From positions 59,939-123,938 of the forward strand of contig JACCGJ010019481.1 in NCBI GenBank assembly GCA_013407085.1: a DNA stretch of 64,000 bases, given 5' to 3'. Source of the DNA: Atriophallophorus winterbourni. Taxonomy: Eukaryota > Platyhelminthes > Trematoda > Plagiorchiida > Microphallidae. The notes under the pieces were generated by a model. It was not told where the DNA came from and did not search any database. It saw nothing but the letters and a program-made list of their open reading frames with translations. The translations under genes and the position numbers were made by a program. Shown piece after piece: positions 10,508 to 21,159 of the stretch. Every line of letters begins with the position of its first letter. The stretch's first letter is position 1.

Positions 10508-12360
10508 TGATTCAATTCAATTCAATTTTAATGGTCTAAAAAGCATATAGCTTTACAAAAAAACCACAAAATAATATGGCAACAACGAATAATTTAACAA
10601 GCAAAAATGGGATTAGATTGCTTACTGAGCAGTTCAAGAATCAAGTAAATATCCAAAGGGCAGAAATTGTTTTCGATTGGTCAATGGTCAATAGTCAATA
10701 GTATATTATGGTACAAAAAGCTATGAGCCTAAAATATAACCATAGGATAGTCAGTACAGGGGGTCGGGTGGAGTTCAGCGAGTTCGGCGTCAATTGCCAA
10801 AGTTCAGTAAAGGGTGAGGTTATGTATCATAACAGTCAATACAGGGGGAGATGAATCGGCGAGGTTCCGTAAACGTATCTGGAAAGGAAGAGGAAAATGG
10901 GTGCAGTATCGGGAAGAGGAAAAATCGAGAATCCAATAAACTTGTTAAAAAAAGAAAGATAAGCGTCAAGTCGCTTTTTAAAAATCGAGAGCGATAGGGA
11001 GGTTACGACAAAAACTGGTAGATCATTCCAAAAAACGAGGGGTACGGACAGAAAAGAAAAACTTACGACAGTTCAACCGACTGGGCTGGTGGGTTAGCTT
11101 GAAAACATGTCCCCGGGATAACGAATGTAGATGCATGGTGTTAAGATGTATAGTTTTCTTCGATGCACGGGTTTAAGGTCAAAAATGCATCAAGGCTTCT
11201 CTTGAAAGTTTGTTGATTTCGTAAGTTTACAACATAATCTGGCGGATTGTTTCAAGTAAAACAAACTCGCACGTGAAAAAATGTTGACTGCAGTTGAGTC
11301 TCGAGTGAGTGACAGTTAGAGTAAATGTGTGAGCTTTTGTATTATGTGAGCTCCGTAGATTTAATAAGCATTGTAGAGGGTGATTTTCGGTATTCAAAAT
11401 ATTGTAAACCAGAATCAAATCCCCTCGGATAATCAAATAAATTAAGCATTTTGATTCGCTCCGTGTATGGTTTCCGGCTGAGTCCGGTGACAAGTTTGGG
11501 AGCTCGATGATATATTCGTTGCAAAGTCGCAAGATCTTTTTTGAGCCATGGCGACCATTCTTGAACTGCATATTCCATCGTGGGTCTGATGTACGTATTT
11601 ATAATGCAGGGAATTGTCTGTTTTAAGAACCTACCGAAAATTCTCTTCAGGACTGACAATTTCTCTGATGTTTTGCGATAGACGTAGTTGCAGTAGCTCG
11701 ACATCCCTAGAGTGCTGCTTATTAACACACCCAAGTCCTTTTGTTCCATCGTCCACGCGAGGCTGTGTATTCTAAGAAAATACTGGAAATCTACATATTT
11801 GCCAATGCTAAACATGTGACACTTTTTGAAATTGAAAAATAGGCGATTATTTAGGGACCAAACCTGAAGTTTTTCCAGATCCTTCTGGAGAAGTTCGCCG
11901 TCTTCCGGGTTACTTATCTTCGACCACACTTTTATATCGTCCGCGAACAGTGCGATTTTACATTTAATGAGAGCCGGTAAGTCATTGGCATAAAGCGCAA
12001 GTAGGATTGGTCCGAGAACGGAGCTATGAGGCACTCCAATTGTCACGCCAGCGACTTCGATAGAGCACCCTCCACAGATACTTGAACAAGCCGACCAGTC
12101 AGGTAATTTTCTAACCAGGCTAATAGTCTGCCAGTGATACCAAAACGTTCTAGCTTCTGCAAGAGAATATTGTGGTTCACGGGGTCAAATGCTTTCGACA
12201 TATCGAGGTAACATACATGGAGAGTTTCCTCAATACAAGATGGTATCCCCAAATAGTTTAATAGTTTATTACGGTATAAGTAGCTAGGAGCTTGTACAAA
12301 CTGCTGGATAGATTGAGCGGTGGATCGAAAAAGCAAAGAGAGAAACATTTGAGTTTCCAA
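10508..12360 (-). mobile_element. CR1/jockey-like LINE, 5'-truncated, minus strand
   Basis: Non-LTR retrotransposon copy containing the reverse transcriptase and 3' UTR. The 5' part (12043-12360) gives YLDMSKAFDPVNHNILLQKL and FGITGRLLAWLENYLTGR. After a frameshift near 12045 the palm continues with SVLGPILLALYANDLPALI and the catalytic box FADDIKVW (about 11950), then the thumb and C-terminal part (YIRPTMEYAVQEW, RIYHRAPKLVTGL) to about 11342. The 3' UTR ends at 10508 in a repeated TTGAATTGAA-type tail, as in CR1-group LINEs. No endonuclease domain is present, so it is dead on arrival. A second, internally deleted copy of its 3' UTR lies at 27087-27380. Confidence 0.85.
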
Positions 12361-12404
12361 GGCCTTGTAGTGGGCCTCATTCGCGTTTAGCCTGCACTAT
12401 CAAT

Positions 12405-12480
12405 GGATTTTTGTGGCATTTGGACAGGTAGGGCGTCAACCCGGGACACAGCTACCTACTACATCCTCTGGAACAGAGTC
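12405..12480 (-). repeat. Short repeat block, GGATGTRGTRGGTAGC family, copy 2
   Basis: Reverse complement of the block at 8625-8705: on the minus strand GAGGATGTAGTAGGTAGC, then GGGTTGACGCCCTACCTGTCC and AAATGCCAC. Confidence 0.6.
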
Positions 12481-13104
12481 AGATGAAACTGTGCGTATAC
12501 GGACTTCCGATACTGGAATCTGGAAGAGCAATGGAACTGGCAAAGTGTTAGTGGGGTTGTGACGAAAATGCAAAGGGCATGGAAAAAGGAATTAACTTTG
12601 CCACGAGCTAGTGAGTTTGGGGAAAAATGCGGTAGGGTTTGTAAAAATTGAAAATAGTGTTTACGGGGTACTTGTATCTTGGGAGCGGGAGAATTCATAG
12701 ATGTGAAAATCCAGGAGACCTTTTAATGAACCGAAAGAACGGCCTTAAAAAGCGTGCTTGGGATAGTGTTCCACTAACTGCAAACTCTCACAGAGAAAAA
12801 GCTGTGTCGACATTGAAGCCTGCTCTGTTGATCTAACAGATTGATTGCTTGATCTAACATGAACCCCACTCTCATATCGCACAAATAGCAACTGTACTGT
12901 TACAGGCGGACGCAAAATATTTAAAGTTAAAGTTCACGTATTTTTTCATTGTTTCCTAAACCGATGTCCACTCACGGTGCTCGCGAAGAGAACCCCTATA
13001 TAACTTCCTAGAAATCCGTAATTAAGTGTGCATGAACCATATAACCTGTATACACAATATACTCAATATCAATATCAATACTCCTCTTTAAATACTTTCA
13101 CCTA
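12481..13104. other. No gene seen
   Basis: Spacer between the minus-strand LINE side and the 5' LTR of the first gypsy element. It contains two short opposite-strand frames without recognisable content. Confidence 0.4.
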
Positions 13105-13368
13105 TGGCGTTTTCCTCATTGTATATTTTATTATATTAATCCTACATATTTTGTCCATTGTTTTGTTATAATGATACATGTAAATATGCACACAATTTGA
13201 AGATATTATTCACGCTGCTCACGTGTTCTGCTTTGAGACAAGTCAATAGTCTGATTGTTTTGGATCTGTATGCCATGTTACGTTTAGAAGTGTGTTTCGT
13301 TTGTTGGTTAAAATAATCAGATGGAGTACGCAGTTATTGGTGAAATCTCCGCTAGATTAAACGCTTCA
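13105..13368 (+). repeat. 5' LTR of gypsy element 1
   Basis: Begins TGGCGTTTTCCTCATTG and ends GCTTCA. It aligns throughout with 17507-17771, sharing blocks such as TGTTTTGTTATAATGATACA and GCTGCTCACGTGTTCTGCTT. Confidence 0.85.
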
Positions 13369-13371
13369 AAT

Positions 13372-13388
13372 TGGTGAGCCCCGGACAT
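13372..13388 (+). promoter_or_regulatory. Primer-binding site of gypsy element 1
   Basis: TGGTGAGCCCCGGACA lies three bases after the 5' LTR. The TGG start fits a tRNA 3' CCA end. The same TGGTGAGCCC occurs in the other plus-strand gypsy elements at 18195 and 19357. The tRNA species was not identified by alignment. Confidence 0.65.
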
Positions 13389-13467
13389 TTTTCTTTTTGA
13401 AATTTTCATTCGGACCACATACACCCATTTATTTTGATTTTGCTGTCATATATTTTTCATTTACGAA

Positions 13468-14092
13468 ATGGATCTTAAGTCAGTATTTTCTGATACCCCA
13501 TCTGAGGACATTTCTACAGACGCTATGTCGCACTTTACCCTCCCCTCTTTTAGTATGAACGACCCTCGCCTCTGGTTCGCACAAGTAGACGCATTATTCG
13601 AGTCTTACCGCGTTAAAACTCAACAAGCCCAGTATAATCATGTAGTTGCTATGTTGTCACCATCAGTCACGAAGGAGGTTGCTAATTTAATTTACAACCG
13701 CACTGCTGATAATCCCTACGATGCACTTAAACATGCTATCATCTCACTTACTTCGTCTTCTGACTAGCAAAACCTACGGAAACTTTGGTCCGGCTTAGAA
13801 ATGGGTGATCACACTCCGTCACAACACCTGCGACACATGCTTTAATTGCAAAGAGACAAGCCCGTGGATGACAAAATCATTCGTGAATTATGGTAGCAGA
13901 GTCTTACAGCCGACGTCCGCAAAGTCTCAGCTATTATGGAGATGCACACAAGTCTCCAACACTTGCCACGCATTGCAGACGAAGTTCACGATATCTCGCA
14001 CAGCGTTATATTGTCTCACGTCAGCCACGCGAGTGATGAAAATTCCTTTACACAGACTCCCAGCGATTTTGAAGAGTTGAAATTAATTTCCC
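13468..14092 (+). pseudogene. Gag, gypsy element 1
   Basis: Starts at ATG 13468. The first 99 codons read without interruption and hold the capsid-type motif DPRLWFAQVDALFESYRV and NHVVAMLSPSVTKEVANL. A TAG at 13765-13767 stops it, but the frame continues with recognisable gag sequence (LEMGDHTPSQHLRHML) and more stops. A degraded His/Cys region (YYHRRFGAKALHC) follows near 14210-14250 instead of an intact zinc knuckle. Gag would form the virus-like particle of the element; this copy cannot. Confidence 0.8.
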
Positions 14093-14375
14093 ATAACTTT
14101 TGACTGCAAGTACAAAATATCGCACGATCCCGTAGTAACTCTCGAAATCATCATCCTCGTCAGCCCAAAAAACGATCTACTAGTCGTTCTAACGGATCGC
14201 GTCTTCGCTATTATCATCGTCGATTCGGTGCAAAAGCCCTGCATTGCACGCCACCTTGCACTTACGAATCAAATTTTTCCAAGAAGGGAAACCGCGAAGC
14301 CAGGCAGTAGACACGGCAGCTCTGTCTGGCACCCTTCAAATCCGTTTCTTCTACGTTACCGACAGGGCCACTAAA

Positions 14376-14620
14376 ATGCGATTCCTCATCGACACGGGTG
14401 CCGAAATTAGTCATCCCCCCATTCAATACGGAACGCAAGATCCCGTCTTCATTGACGTTATATGCGGCAAACGGCACGAAAATTTTTACGTTCGGTCATA
14501 GATCACTTTCTGTCGAATTAGATCTCAGACGTAACTTTCGATGGATTTTCACACCCGTCGATGTCAAAGTACACTTCTGGGTGCAGATGTCCTTTCTCAC
14601 TTTGATCTTTCAATCAATAT
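14376..14620 (+). pseudogene. Aspartic protease region, gypsy element 1
   Basis: The active-site motif FLIDTGAEIS is encoded at about 14380-14410, followed after a frameshift by the beta-strand segment YAANGTKIFTFG and then the flap/C-terminal part. It is a retropepsin of the Ty3/gypsy type, which cleaves the Gag-Pol polyprotein. At least one frameshift separates the halves. Confidence 0.75.
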
Positions 14621-14789
14621 AGCTACACATAAGCTTATTGACAATTTAACAAAGATTAATTCGTTTGGTAACTTCTGCGATTCCTCCATCCGAACCATTC
14701 GAGTACTTACCCCTGACATTTATCAGGGTTCAGTGACTTACTGACAGAATTTTCTGGAGTTTTTGAGCCGTGTTCGCCATTAACTATTG

Positions 14790-15600
14790 TTGAACATGAT
14801 GTCAAACACAACATTCTGACCCGTGGTCCTCCAGTATTTAACAGACACCGTCGTTTCGCTCCAAACAAGTTCGAGATCGCAGAGCGTGAGTTTGAACACA
14901 TACATGAGCTTGGAGTCATACGGCCATCCAAATCGCCCTGGGCAAGCACCCATCACATAAATAAAAAGAATGAATCTGACGCCTGTAGAGATTACCGTGC
15001 TGTTAACAGAGTTACTGTTCCCGGTCGTTATCCTATCCCCTACATACACGACTTCGCACTTTCCTTGCATGGAAAAACTATGTTTTCCAAACTGGACCTG
15101 GTGCGTGCTTACCACCAGATACCTGTCGCCGAGGAAGGTATCTCGAAAACAGCCATCATCACACCTTTTGGTCTTTACGAATTTCTAAAAATGCCATTTG
15201 GTTTACGCAACGCTGCTCAAACCTTCCAGAGATTCATGGACCACGTTTTCCAAGTATTATCTTTTGTTCACGTATATATTGATGACGTCCTCATTGCTAG
15301 TTCGTCTCAAGTGGAACATGCAGTACATCTGCGTTCGGGATTTCAGCGACTTTCACAGTTTGGCGTGGTGGTTAACCCAGAAAAACGCCTTTCGGTGTCG
15401 CTGCTCTGGAAATCTTAGGACATCATGTCGATCAAAACGGCATTCACCCATAGCCTGATAAACTCGTGTCCATCAACGACCATCCGTGTCTTAATTCTCT
15501 TCGACAGTTACGTCGATTTCTTGGTTTATTCAATTACTACCAGAGATTCATTCTCAATTGTGCTAACATATCTCAACCAATGACGATTTTTTACGCGGAC
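14790..15600 (+). pseudogene. Reverse transcriptase, gypsy element 1
   Basis: The segment starts with the conserved entry [15 protein letters not shown], then [18 protein letters not shown] (the palm Asp block), [20 protein letters not shown], and the catalytic YIDD box in [12 protein letters not shown] near 15280-15300. The RT thumb continues to the RNase H connection around 15600. The longest clean frame is 15065-15418; frameshifts occur near 15060 and 15410. Confidence 0.88.
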
Positions 15601-16075
15601 ATGAGCGACAATTTAAAATGAATGCTGATGCTGTCGAATCGTTTCAAACATTGAAGACCGCATTAAATGAAGCATCTTCATTATCCTACATGTCGAGGAA
15701 TCCTCATGCTTCAGTTTCACTTGCCACTGATGCATACCAAGCAGCAGTCGGTGCTGCCCTACAGCAAAGTATTGACGGTGTTGTCAAACCGCTTGCATTC
15801 TTTTCCCGTCGTCTGAAACCCGCACATTTGGTCCGGAATTGTTAGGTATATATTTTGCTATTCGCCATTTGCGCCATTTTCTGAAGACCGCAATTTCACT
15901 GTTTGGACCGATCACAAGCCTCTGACGTTTGCCCTGTCTGCTACAGTTGATAGTTATTCACTTCGTGAGATACGTCAAATTGACTATATTTCGCAATTTA
16001 CGAGTGATATACGTTATCTGTCTGCTTCATTGAACACAGTTATGCATTTTCTCGCATGCAACTCACCGTAATCAG
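15600..16075 (+). pseudogene. RNase H region, gypsy element 1
   Basis: ALNEASSLSYMSRNPHASVS, then LATDAYQAAVGAALQQ (first Asp of RNase H), LKPAHLVRNC, and after a frameshift FTVWTDHKPLTF. It would digest the RNA strand of the RNA/DNA hybrid. The clean frame is 15618-15845. Confidence 0.82.
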
Positions 16076-17010
16076 TCGATCGAATTTCGATCTCATGCAT
16101 TTAGCAGAGGTTCAGCAACATGACAGTGACTTACAGCAATATCAATCTACCACATCCCTTAGAGTTCAAACTTTTCCTATTCCCAATTCGAGTTTGACTT
16201 TATTATGTGATTTTTCCTCCGACCATCCTTGTCCTTTAGTACAAAATTTACTGAGCAAGTCCAGTTTTGGACACTTCCATTCGCTTTCTCACCCCGGTAT
16301 TCGTGCAACTCGTAAGTTGATCACCGGTCGCTTTGTTTGGCCAAAATGCACGCGGATATTTAAAATTGGACAGAAGACTGTATCCAGTGTCAACACAGCA
16401 AAGTGCAACGTCATACTGTCAGTGCCCCAGGATGTTTTCCTCCACCGAGTCAACGATTTCAGAATGTTCATCTCGACATTGTCGGTCCTCTGGCTGTCTC
16501 TAATGGTTTCACACACATTTTCACTTGTGTCGACCGTTTCAACCGCTGGCCTATAGCCATCTTCATTACCGATATAACAGCAGAAACCGTAGTGAAAACT
16601 TTGGTGCAAAAGTGAATCAGCAATTATGGTGTCCCATCAACTATTACTACGGATCGTGGATCGCAGTTTCAATCCAACCTTTCCGTGAGTTGACTATTGT
16701 TCTAGGTGCTAATCACATAAAAATTACAGCCTAACATCCTTGCGCTAACGGACTCGTTGAACGGTCCCATCGACAGTTAAAAGCCGCTCTAATGTCACAT
16801 GGTAATACGGAAGATTGGTCAGAGAACCTGCCATTGTTCATTCTTGGTATACGTGCTACTGTCAAAGAAGATCTCGGTTGTTCGGCACTCCACTCCGCCT
16901 CCCTGGTTAATTGATCGCATCCCATGACGTGGAAGCAGACATCACTTTCCCTAATTTTGTCAATCGCTTACGATCATTCCTGCGTCCATTGCGTGCCACC
17001 CCCGCTCGCC
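16076..17010 (+). pseudogene. Integrase, gypsy element 1
   Basis: The His/Cys N-terminal region is partly kept (HSLSHPGIRATRKLITGRFV). The core has VHLDIVGPLA (first Asp, about 16465) and HIFTCVDRFNRWPIAIF, then TTDRGSQFQSN (second Asp, about 16655) and GLVERSHRQLKAAL (Glu, about 16755). Stops and frame changes at about 16400, 16615 and 16735 break it. The C-terminal tail runs on toward 17480 in several frames. Confidence 0.85.
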
Positions 17011-17506
17011 CATAAAATCGTAACGTTTACTTGACAAGTGATTTACAGTCATGTGCTTTTGTCTTTATTCGAACTGACCGTACGCGCAAACCCATGCAAG
17101 CCTCATACACAGGACACTCTAAAGTCATTAGCCGCTTTGCCAAATACTTCGTCATTTAGAAAAGTGGTGCTCAAGATACGGTTAATATTGACCGCTTGAA
17201 AGCAGCTTTTATCGAACCAGTGTGCGACGAAATACCACCCTCAAACGTTCACAACCGAAGTGGTACCTTCGATGTTGACAGTTTCTCTTTAGCCGCGCTC
17301 ACTCCTATTATCCCCAGTGTGCATCAGTCCACCCAATCGAACTAACCGCCTGAACTCTCTCTTCAATCTTGTGACTCACCCTCCCCAGTTCAAAGAACTC
17401 GATCAGGTCGGAGAGTCAGGTAGCCTGCAAATCTTGCAGAATACGCAAATTAACTTTTTGTTTCAAGCGTTTCACTCTCTTCTAACGCTCTAGGGAGGGC
17501 GTATTA

Positions 17507-17771
17507 TGGTGTTTTCCTGATTGTATATTTTATTATAATAATCCTACATATTTTGTCCTTTGTTTTGTTATAATGATACATGTAAATATGTACATCATTT
17601 AATGATAATATATACGCTGCTCACGTGTTCTGCTTTGGAACAAGTCTATCGTCTGATTGTATTGGATCTGTATGCCGTGTTACGATGAGAATTGTGTTCC
17701 GATTTGTTGGGTACAATAATCAAAAGGCGTACGCAGTTAGTGGTGAAATCTCTGCTGGATCAACCGCTGCA
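17507..17771 (+). repeat. 3' LTR of gypsy element 1
   Basis: Begins TGGTGTTTTCCTGATTG after the GGGAGGG polypurine tract, and ends GCTGCA. It differs from the 5' LTR at scattered positions. Confidence 0.85.
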
Positions 17772-17835
17772 TACCCCTTTACAACTTGAATTTGAGCATG
17801 AACTATGAACATACAATGCACAAATATTAGTATAG

Positions 17836-18191
17836 TGTTTTCTGTACACATTTTGTTTGTCTCACTACATTGTAGGCAGTTTTTGTTAATTTCCTGCTGC
17901 TCGAAGTTGTTCTTCTCATCTCATTCGATATAAGTGCTGCGTGCTTGGAATTCCGACTGCCAGTTGTGAAAATTTTGTTTGCCTGTTCTAAAATAACTGA
18001 CCCATATTGAGGCCCTGCCTTTTAGTCGGATCTGCCGCGGCTGTTTTTGTGATAATCCTTCGACGTCTAGACTATATCTGTCAACCGCCGATCTGGAGAG
18101 AATAGCTTTACAATTGGATTAAGAATTATTGCCAGTGGTTACTTTTTATTTTTATATATACTGTAATTTTCACGCAGCCTTAACCACCACA
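17836..18191 (+). repeat. 5' LTR of gypsy element 2
   Basis: Starts TGTTTTCTGTACACATTTTG and ends ACCACCACA. It aligns with 23844-24201 through GGATCTG, GATAATNCTTNGACNTCT and ATTAAGAATTATTG blocks. Confidence 0.82.
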
Positions 18192-18194
18192 ATT

Positions 18195-18750
18195 TGGTGA
18201 GCCCGAACATTTTTTTAGCATACCATACTTACCATTATATTGATTTTGTAGTATATTATTTCCGTTTTTTAATCAAAAATGACACAATTTCACAACTAAT
18301 AGTAAACGACTGCAGCCTCGAAAAGCTTGCCAATACGTCACATTCATTTTATGAAAACCATGAAACTGCCATCGCTTCTATGCAAACTTATAGTAAACGG
18401 GTTAATTCAGCACTAGAGTTTGAACTTACGTCACTTGCATTGAAATTTAAGGAACTAAACTCAAACATTAGAGATTTGACAGAATCGAGATCTATAACAA
18501 CAACACTCGCGAAAGAAACAGCTTCGAACAACGTTCTTCAAAACCTAAGAATCAATCTCGACTCTGCTACTATTACCGCCGGCGAACTCACTGATCAATG
18601 CACTAAGCCCTGCACATTCATCTCAGATTCTATTGATCATGGGAAACGAGCTGGCCAGACATTAGACACAGCTTCACTGCCCGGAAACAGAGTTAGCCGT
18701 TTCTTTAGGTCGATGACAACACAACTAAATTGCCTCTTCTGGTAGAAACC
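18195..18750 (+). pseudogene. Gag remnant, gypsy element 2
   Basis: A 183-codon open frame (18194-18745) follows the TGGTGAGCCCGAAC primer site at 18195. Its middle is helical and hydrophilic (SALEFELTSLALKFKELN), fitting the gag C-terminal half, while the capsid-like FWFAQ segment seen in element 1 is missing. Gag is therefore probably internally deleted. Confidence 0.55.
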
Positions 18751-19083
18751 GTTGCGGAACTAAGAGTCATCCCACCTTCCGAAATGGAAAACAATTGTCC
18801 GTCCGAGTTGAATCTTCGAACGGCTAACGGTAGCAACATAGCCACCTACAGTTTTCGGTTTCTAACTGTAAACCTTGACCTTATACTAGAAATTCACTAT
18901 TGCTGACGTAAAAATATCAATTTTGTTGCTGATTTCTTGTCCAATTTCAACCTCGCGGTAGATATAAGCCATCGAAGGCTTATAGATAACAGCAAGAAGC
19001 TGAATTCTATTGGCCAATATCATTACTCACCCATCCAGGCTATTCAAGTTCTGACTCCACCCCTACACGACACTCACAGTGAA
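18751..19083 (+). pseudogene. Protease-region remnant, gypsy element 2
   Basis: Translation gives VAELRVIPPSEMEN, then LRTANGSNIATYSFRFLTVN, which matches the segment after the DTGA site in element 1. The catalytic motif itself is not recognisable. The frame runs to the nested insertion at 19084-19087. Confidence 0.55.
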
Positions 19084-19087
19084 CTAA

Positions 19088-19270
19088 TGTAACAACTTCG
19101 TTTTACTGTACCTAACAATTGACCTTGATACACACTTCCCGTTGATTCGTGTTCCGTGATTGCTTCCATGTACCTTCGTGCACCTTTTGGCTACCGCGAT
19201 AAACCTTCCATCTCCTGTACCTTTTCTTCAACATTCTTGGGGACATTATTGTAGTGGTCAGTCTACTACA
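19088..19270 (+). repeat. 5' LTR of nested element
   Basis: TGTAACAACTTCG ... TCAGTCTACTACA. It shares long blocks with the 3' LTR, such as CTTGATACACACTTCCCG and TGTACCTTCGTGCACCTTTT. Confidence 0.88.
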
Positions 19271-19372
19271 AATTGCTAAACCCGACGTGATGCACGAATC
19301 CTTTGTGTAATACTAGTGGTTAGCTCAATACTACAAACTGGACTGACCACTACAATTGGTGAGCCCAATATT
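19271..19372 (+). other. Duplicated or rearranged LTR/primer-site junction of nested element
   Basis: A primer-site-like AATTGCTAAACCCGACG follows the LTR, and 80 bp further a better TTGGTGAGCCCAAT appears after ACTGACCACTACA, the inverse of the LTR end TGTAGTGGTCAGT. This looks like a small inverted duplication at the LTR/primer junction, absent from the 3' end. Confidence 0.55.
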
Positions 19373-19485
19373 GACGCACTGTTCGATAATTTTTCCAGTA
19401 CGTCATTTTTTTCGGATATACATCGGTGTTATTTTAGGGTAACCTCTTTTTTCGTTTTATCACACATTTCAGATCAAAACATCAT

Positions 19486-19960
19486 ATGAGTCACATAACT
19501 TCACTTGTTGATCAATTCACAAGTCGTGTTAGAGCACACTCTAGACAGTTTACCTTGTTTACTGTTTATAAGCTCCTCTTTCAGCAATATACATATCTTC
19601 GGGTAGGTACTCTCCTAGAGAGACTAGGCACCAGGATTTTGTCATTAAATTCACAATTGACAATTCTCAGGTATATCTCACGTGCCACAATTTCTATCTC
19701 TACAGCGTGTGTGATGGAGTTGCCACTCTCCCTCGAACTTAGCGAAATCGCTGCAGTGCAAGCTACCGATGCTGGCATCGCACAGCTCAGAGACGCCTAT
19801 TCTTTCATCACACCTCTTCTTTTGCCCGATGGTTTGAGCGATATCCTTTGCATCTTAATGCAAAGCGATTTCCAACTATTTACTTCGTCTGCATCGAGAC
19901 GGCGTATTATGCATAACACACAATTTTTTCCATCCTGGCATTCATGCTTGCGTTAAGTTT
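19486..19960 (+). pseudogene. Pol fragment with integrase N-terminal-like end, nested element
   Basis: Open frame of 156 codons. Its C-terminal half, LPLSLELSEIAAVQATDAGI then AQLRDAYSF and RRRIMHNTQFFPSW, matches the segment that leads into the His/Cys integrase domain in fluke gypsy elements (compare HLAEVQQHDSDLQQYQS in element 1). No catalytic core follows. The N-terminal half is unrecognised. Confidence 0.5.
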
Positions 19961-20260
19961 TTTATCGGAAAATTTGTATAGCCCAGAGCCAGTGGGTACA
20001 TGCAGCATAATACTGTCATGGCAACCAAGCCATTTGGGATAATAATAACTTTTATGTCGAGTATTTATACACAATCCGCCATCTCCGCAGTGAGTAGGCG
20101 CATTAAACGGCACAATTGTCGATTATGCATCCGGTATTCAACACATTATTATCGCTTGGTATATCATGTGCATCTTTTTTGTGCCTCTTTACTATAGCTC
20201 GGTTGTGACCATAAACTTATTCACCAGAAAAGTTTTCTTCTTCTGACTTTTCAAGTAAGC

Positions 20261-20464
20261 ATGCACCTCCCGCTGTGGAAATCGTGGCACGCGCCACACC
20301 CGGATGACCGACGCTTGTCGCCATCCTACCCGGTTGCCCGCAATACACGCATCTTTCGCGTATCCCTTCCGGTATATATGCACCTCCTGCTGTGGAAACC
20401 GTGGCACGCGCCACCCACGGATGGCTGACGCTCGTCGCCATTCTACCCGGTAGCTCCAACCTTG
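20261..20464. repeat. 117-bp tandem repeat, about 1.75 copies, in nested element
   Basis: GCACCTCCYGCTGTGGAAAY recurs at 20263 and 20380, followed in both by GTGGCACGCGCCAC and CTACCCGGT. The period of 117 is a multiple of three, so every frame is preserved. The region is GC-rich compared with its surroundings. Confidence 0.85.
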
Positions 20465-20969
20465 AACACACCGTTCAACACGAAACCTATCGGACTAGGT
20501 TCTTACCAGCCCGACTACACGCCACTCAGCTTACTCCAGGCGAGGCCGTTTGCCATCGATCCTGGGGCTGAAAGGAACTTCTTAGCACGGACTATGTTTT
20601 GAAGCTTGTGGTTTTTTGTTGTCAAGTTCACAGGTGTGCCTACATCTGTTCCTACTGGGTTCATACTAAGACCATGTCAGACGGGCGATTCCAGCTAGCA
20701 GCTCTTTCACCCCCAGGTGATGCGGCGCCGGCAGCACGTTCACCCCATGTGAGACGTGACTCGGCTTAGTACTTATCGGTTTTTCGTGTATACTACCCTG
20801 GTCACCACCGACAATCGACCCATGCAGATCAAGTGCCTTGGCTGACTTCGAAGTGACCGGTTGCTGAGAGACTATGTTCCATCCTGGAACGACCTGACAC
20901 TGCTTGGCCAGTGCCAATTGTCAATTCCGGATCAGAAGTCTCCTCTGACCAGACTTCTTGGAAGGGGGA

Positions 20970-21155
20970 TGTGCAACAACATTGTTTTACTGTAACTAAC
21001 AATTAACCTTGATACACACTTCCCGATGATTTGTGTTCCCTGATTGCTTTCATGTACCTTCGTGCACCTTTTTTGCTACCGCGATAAATCTTCCATCTTC
21101 TGTGCCTTTTCTCCAACATTCTTGAGGACATTATTGTAGTGGTCAGTCTACTACA
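20970..21155 (+). repeat. 3' LTR of nested element
   Basis: TGTGCAACAACATTG ... TCAGTCTACTACA, followed by the CTAA duplication. Confidence 0.88.
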
Positions 21156-21159
21156 CTAA

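Larger units (their letters stand above)
13105..17771 (+). mobile_element. Ty3/gypsy LTR retrotransposon 1 (CsRn1-like), near full length
   Basis: A 4.67-kb element with LTRs at 13105-13368 and 17507-17771. The domain order gag, protease, RT, RNase H, integrase is preserved, as in Ty3/gypsy. A TGGTGAGCCCC primer-binding-type sequence follows the 5' LTR, and a GGGAGGG polypurine tract precedes the 3' LTR. Gag style and domain order resemble the CsRn1 clade of flukes. Stops and frameshifts in every gene, and visible divergence between the LTRs, show an old inactive copy. No clear target-site duplication was found. Confidence 0.88.
19088..21155 (+). mobile_element. Nested non-autonomous LTR element with CTAA target duplication
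   Basis: LTRs of 183 bp (19088-19270) and 186 bp (20970-21155) bracket 1.7 kb. The 4-bp duplication CTAA is at 19084-19087 and 21156-21159. A GAAGGGGGA polypurine tract precedes the 3' LTR. The interior has no RT; it holds only an integrase zinc-domain-like piece and a pol tail. It interrupts gypsy element 2, whose reading frame resumes directly after the right-hand CTAA, so it inserted later. It is best described as an internally deleted derivative that was mobilised, or later shrank. Confidence 0.88.

Noticed and set aside
16289..16609. 106-codon minus ORF over the gypsy integrase
   Set aside because: Antisense shadow of the integrase on the plus strand.
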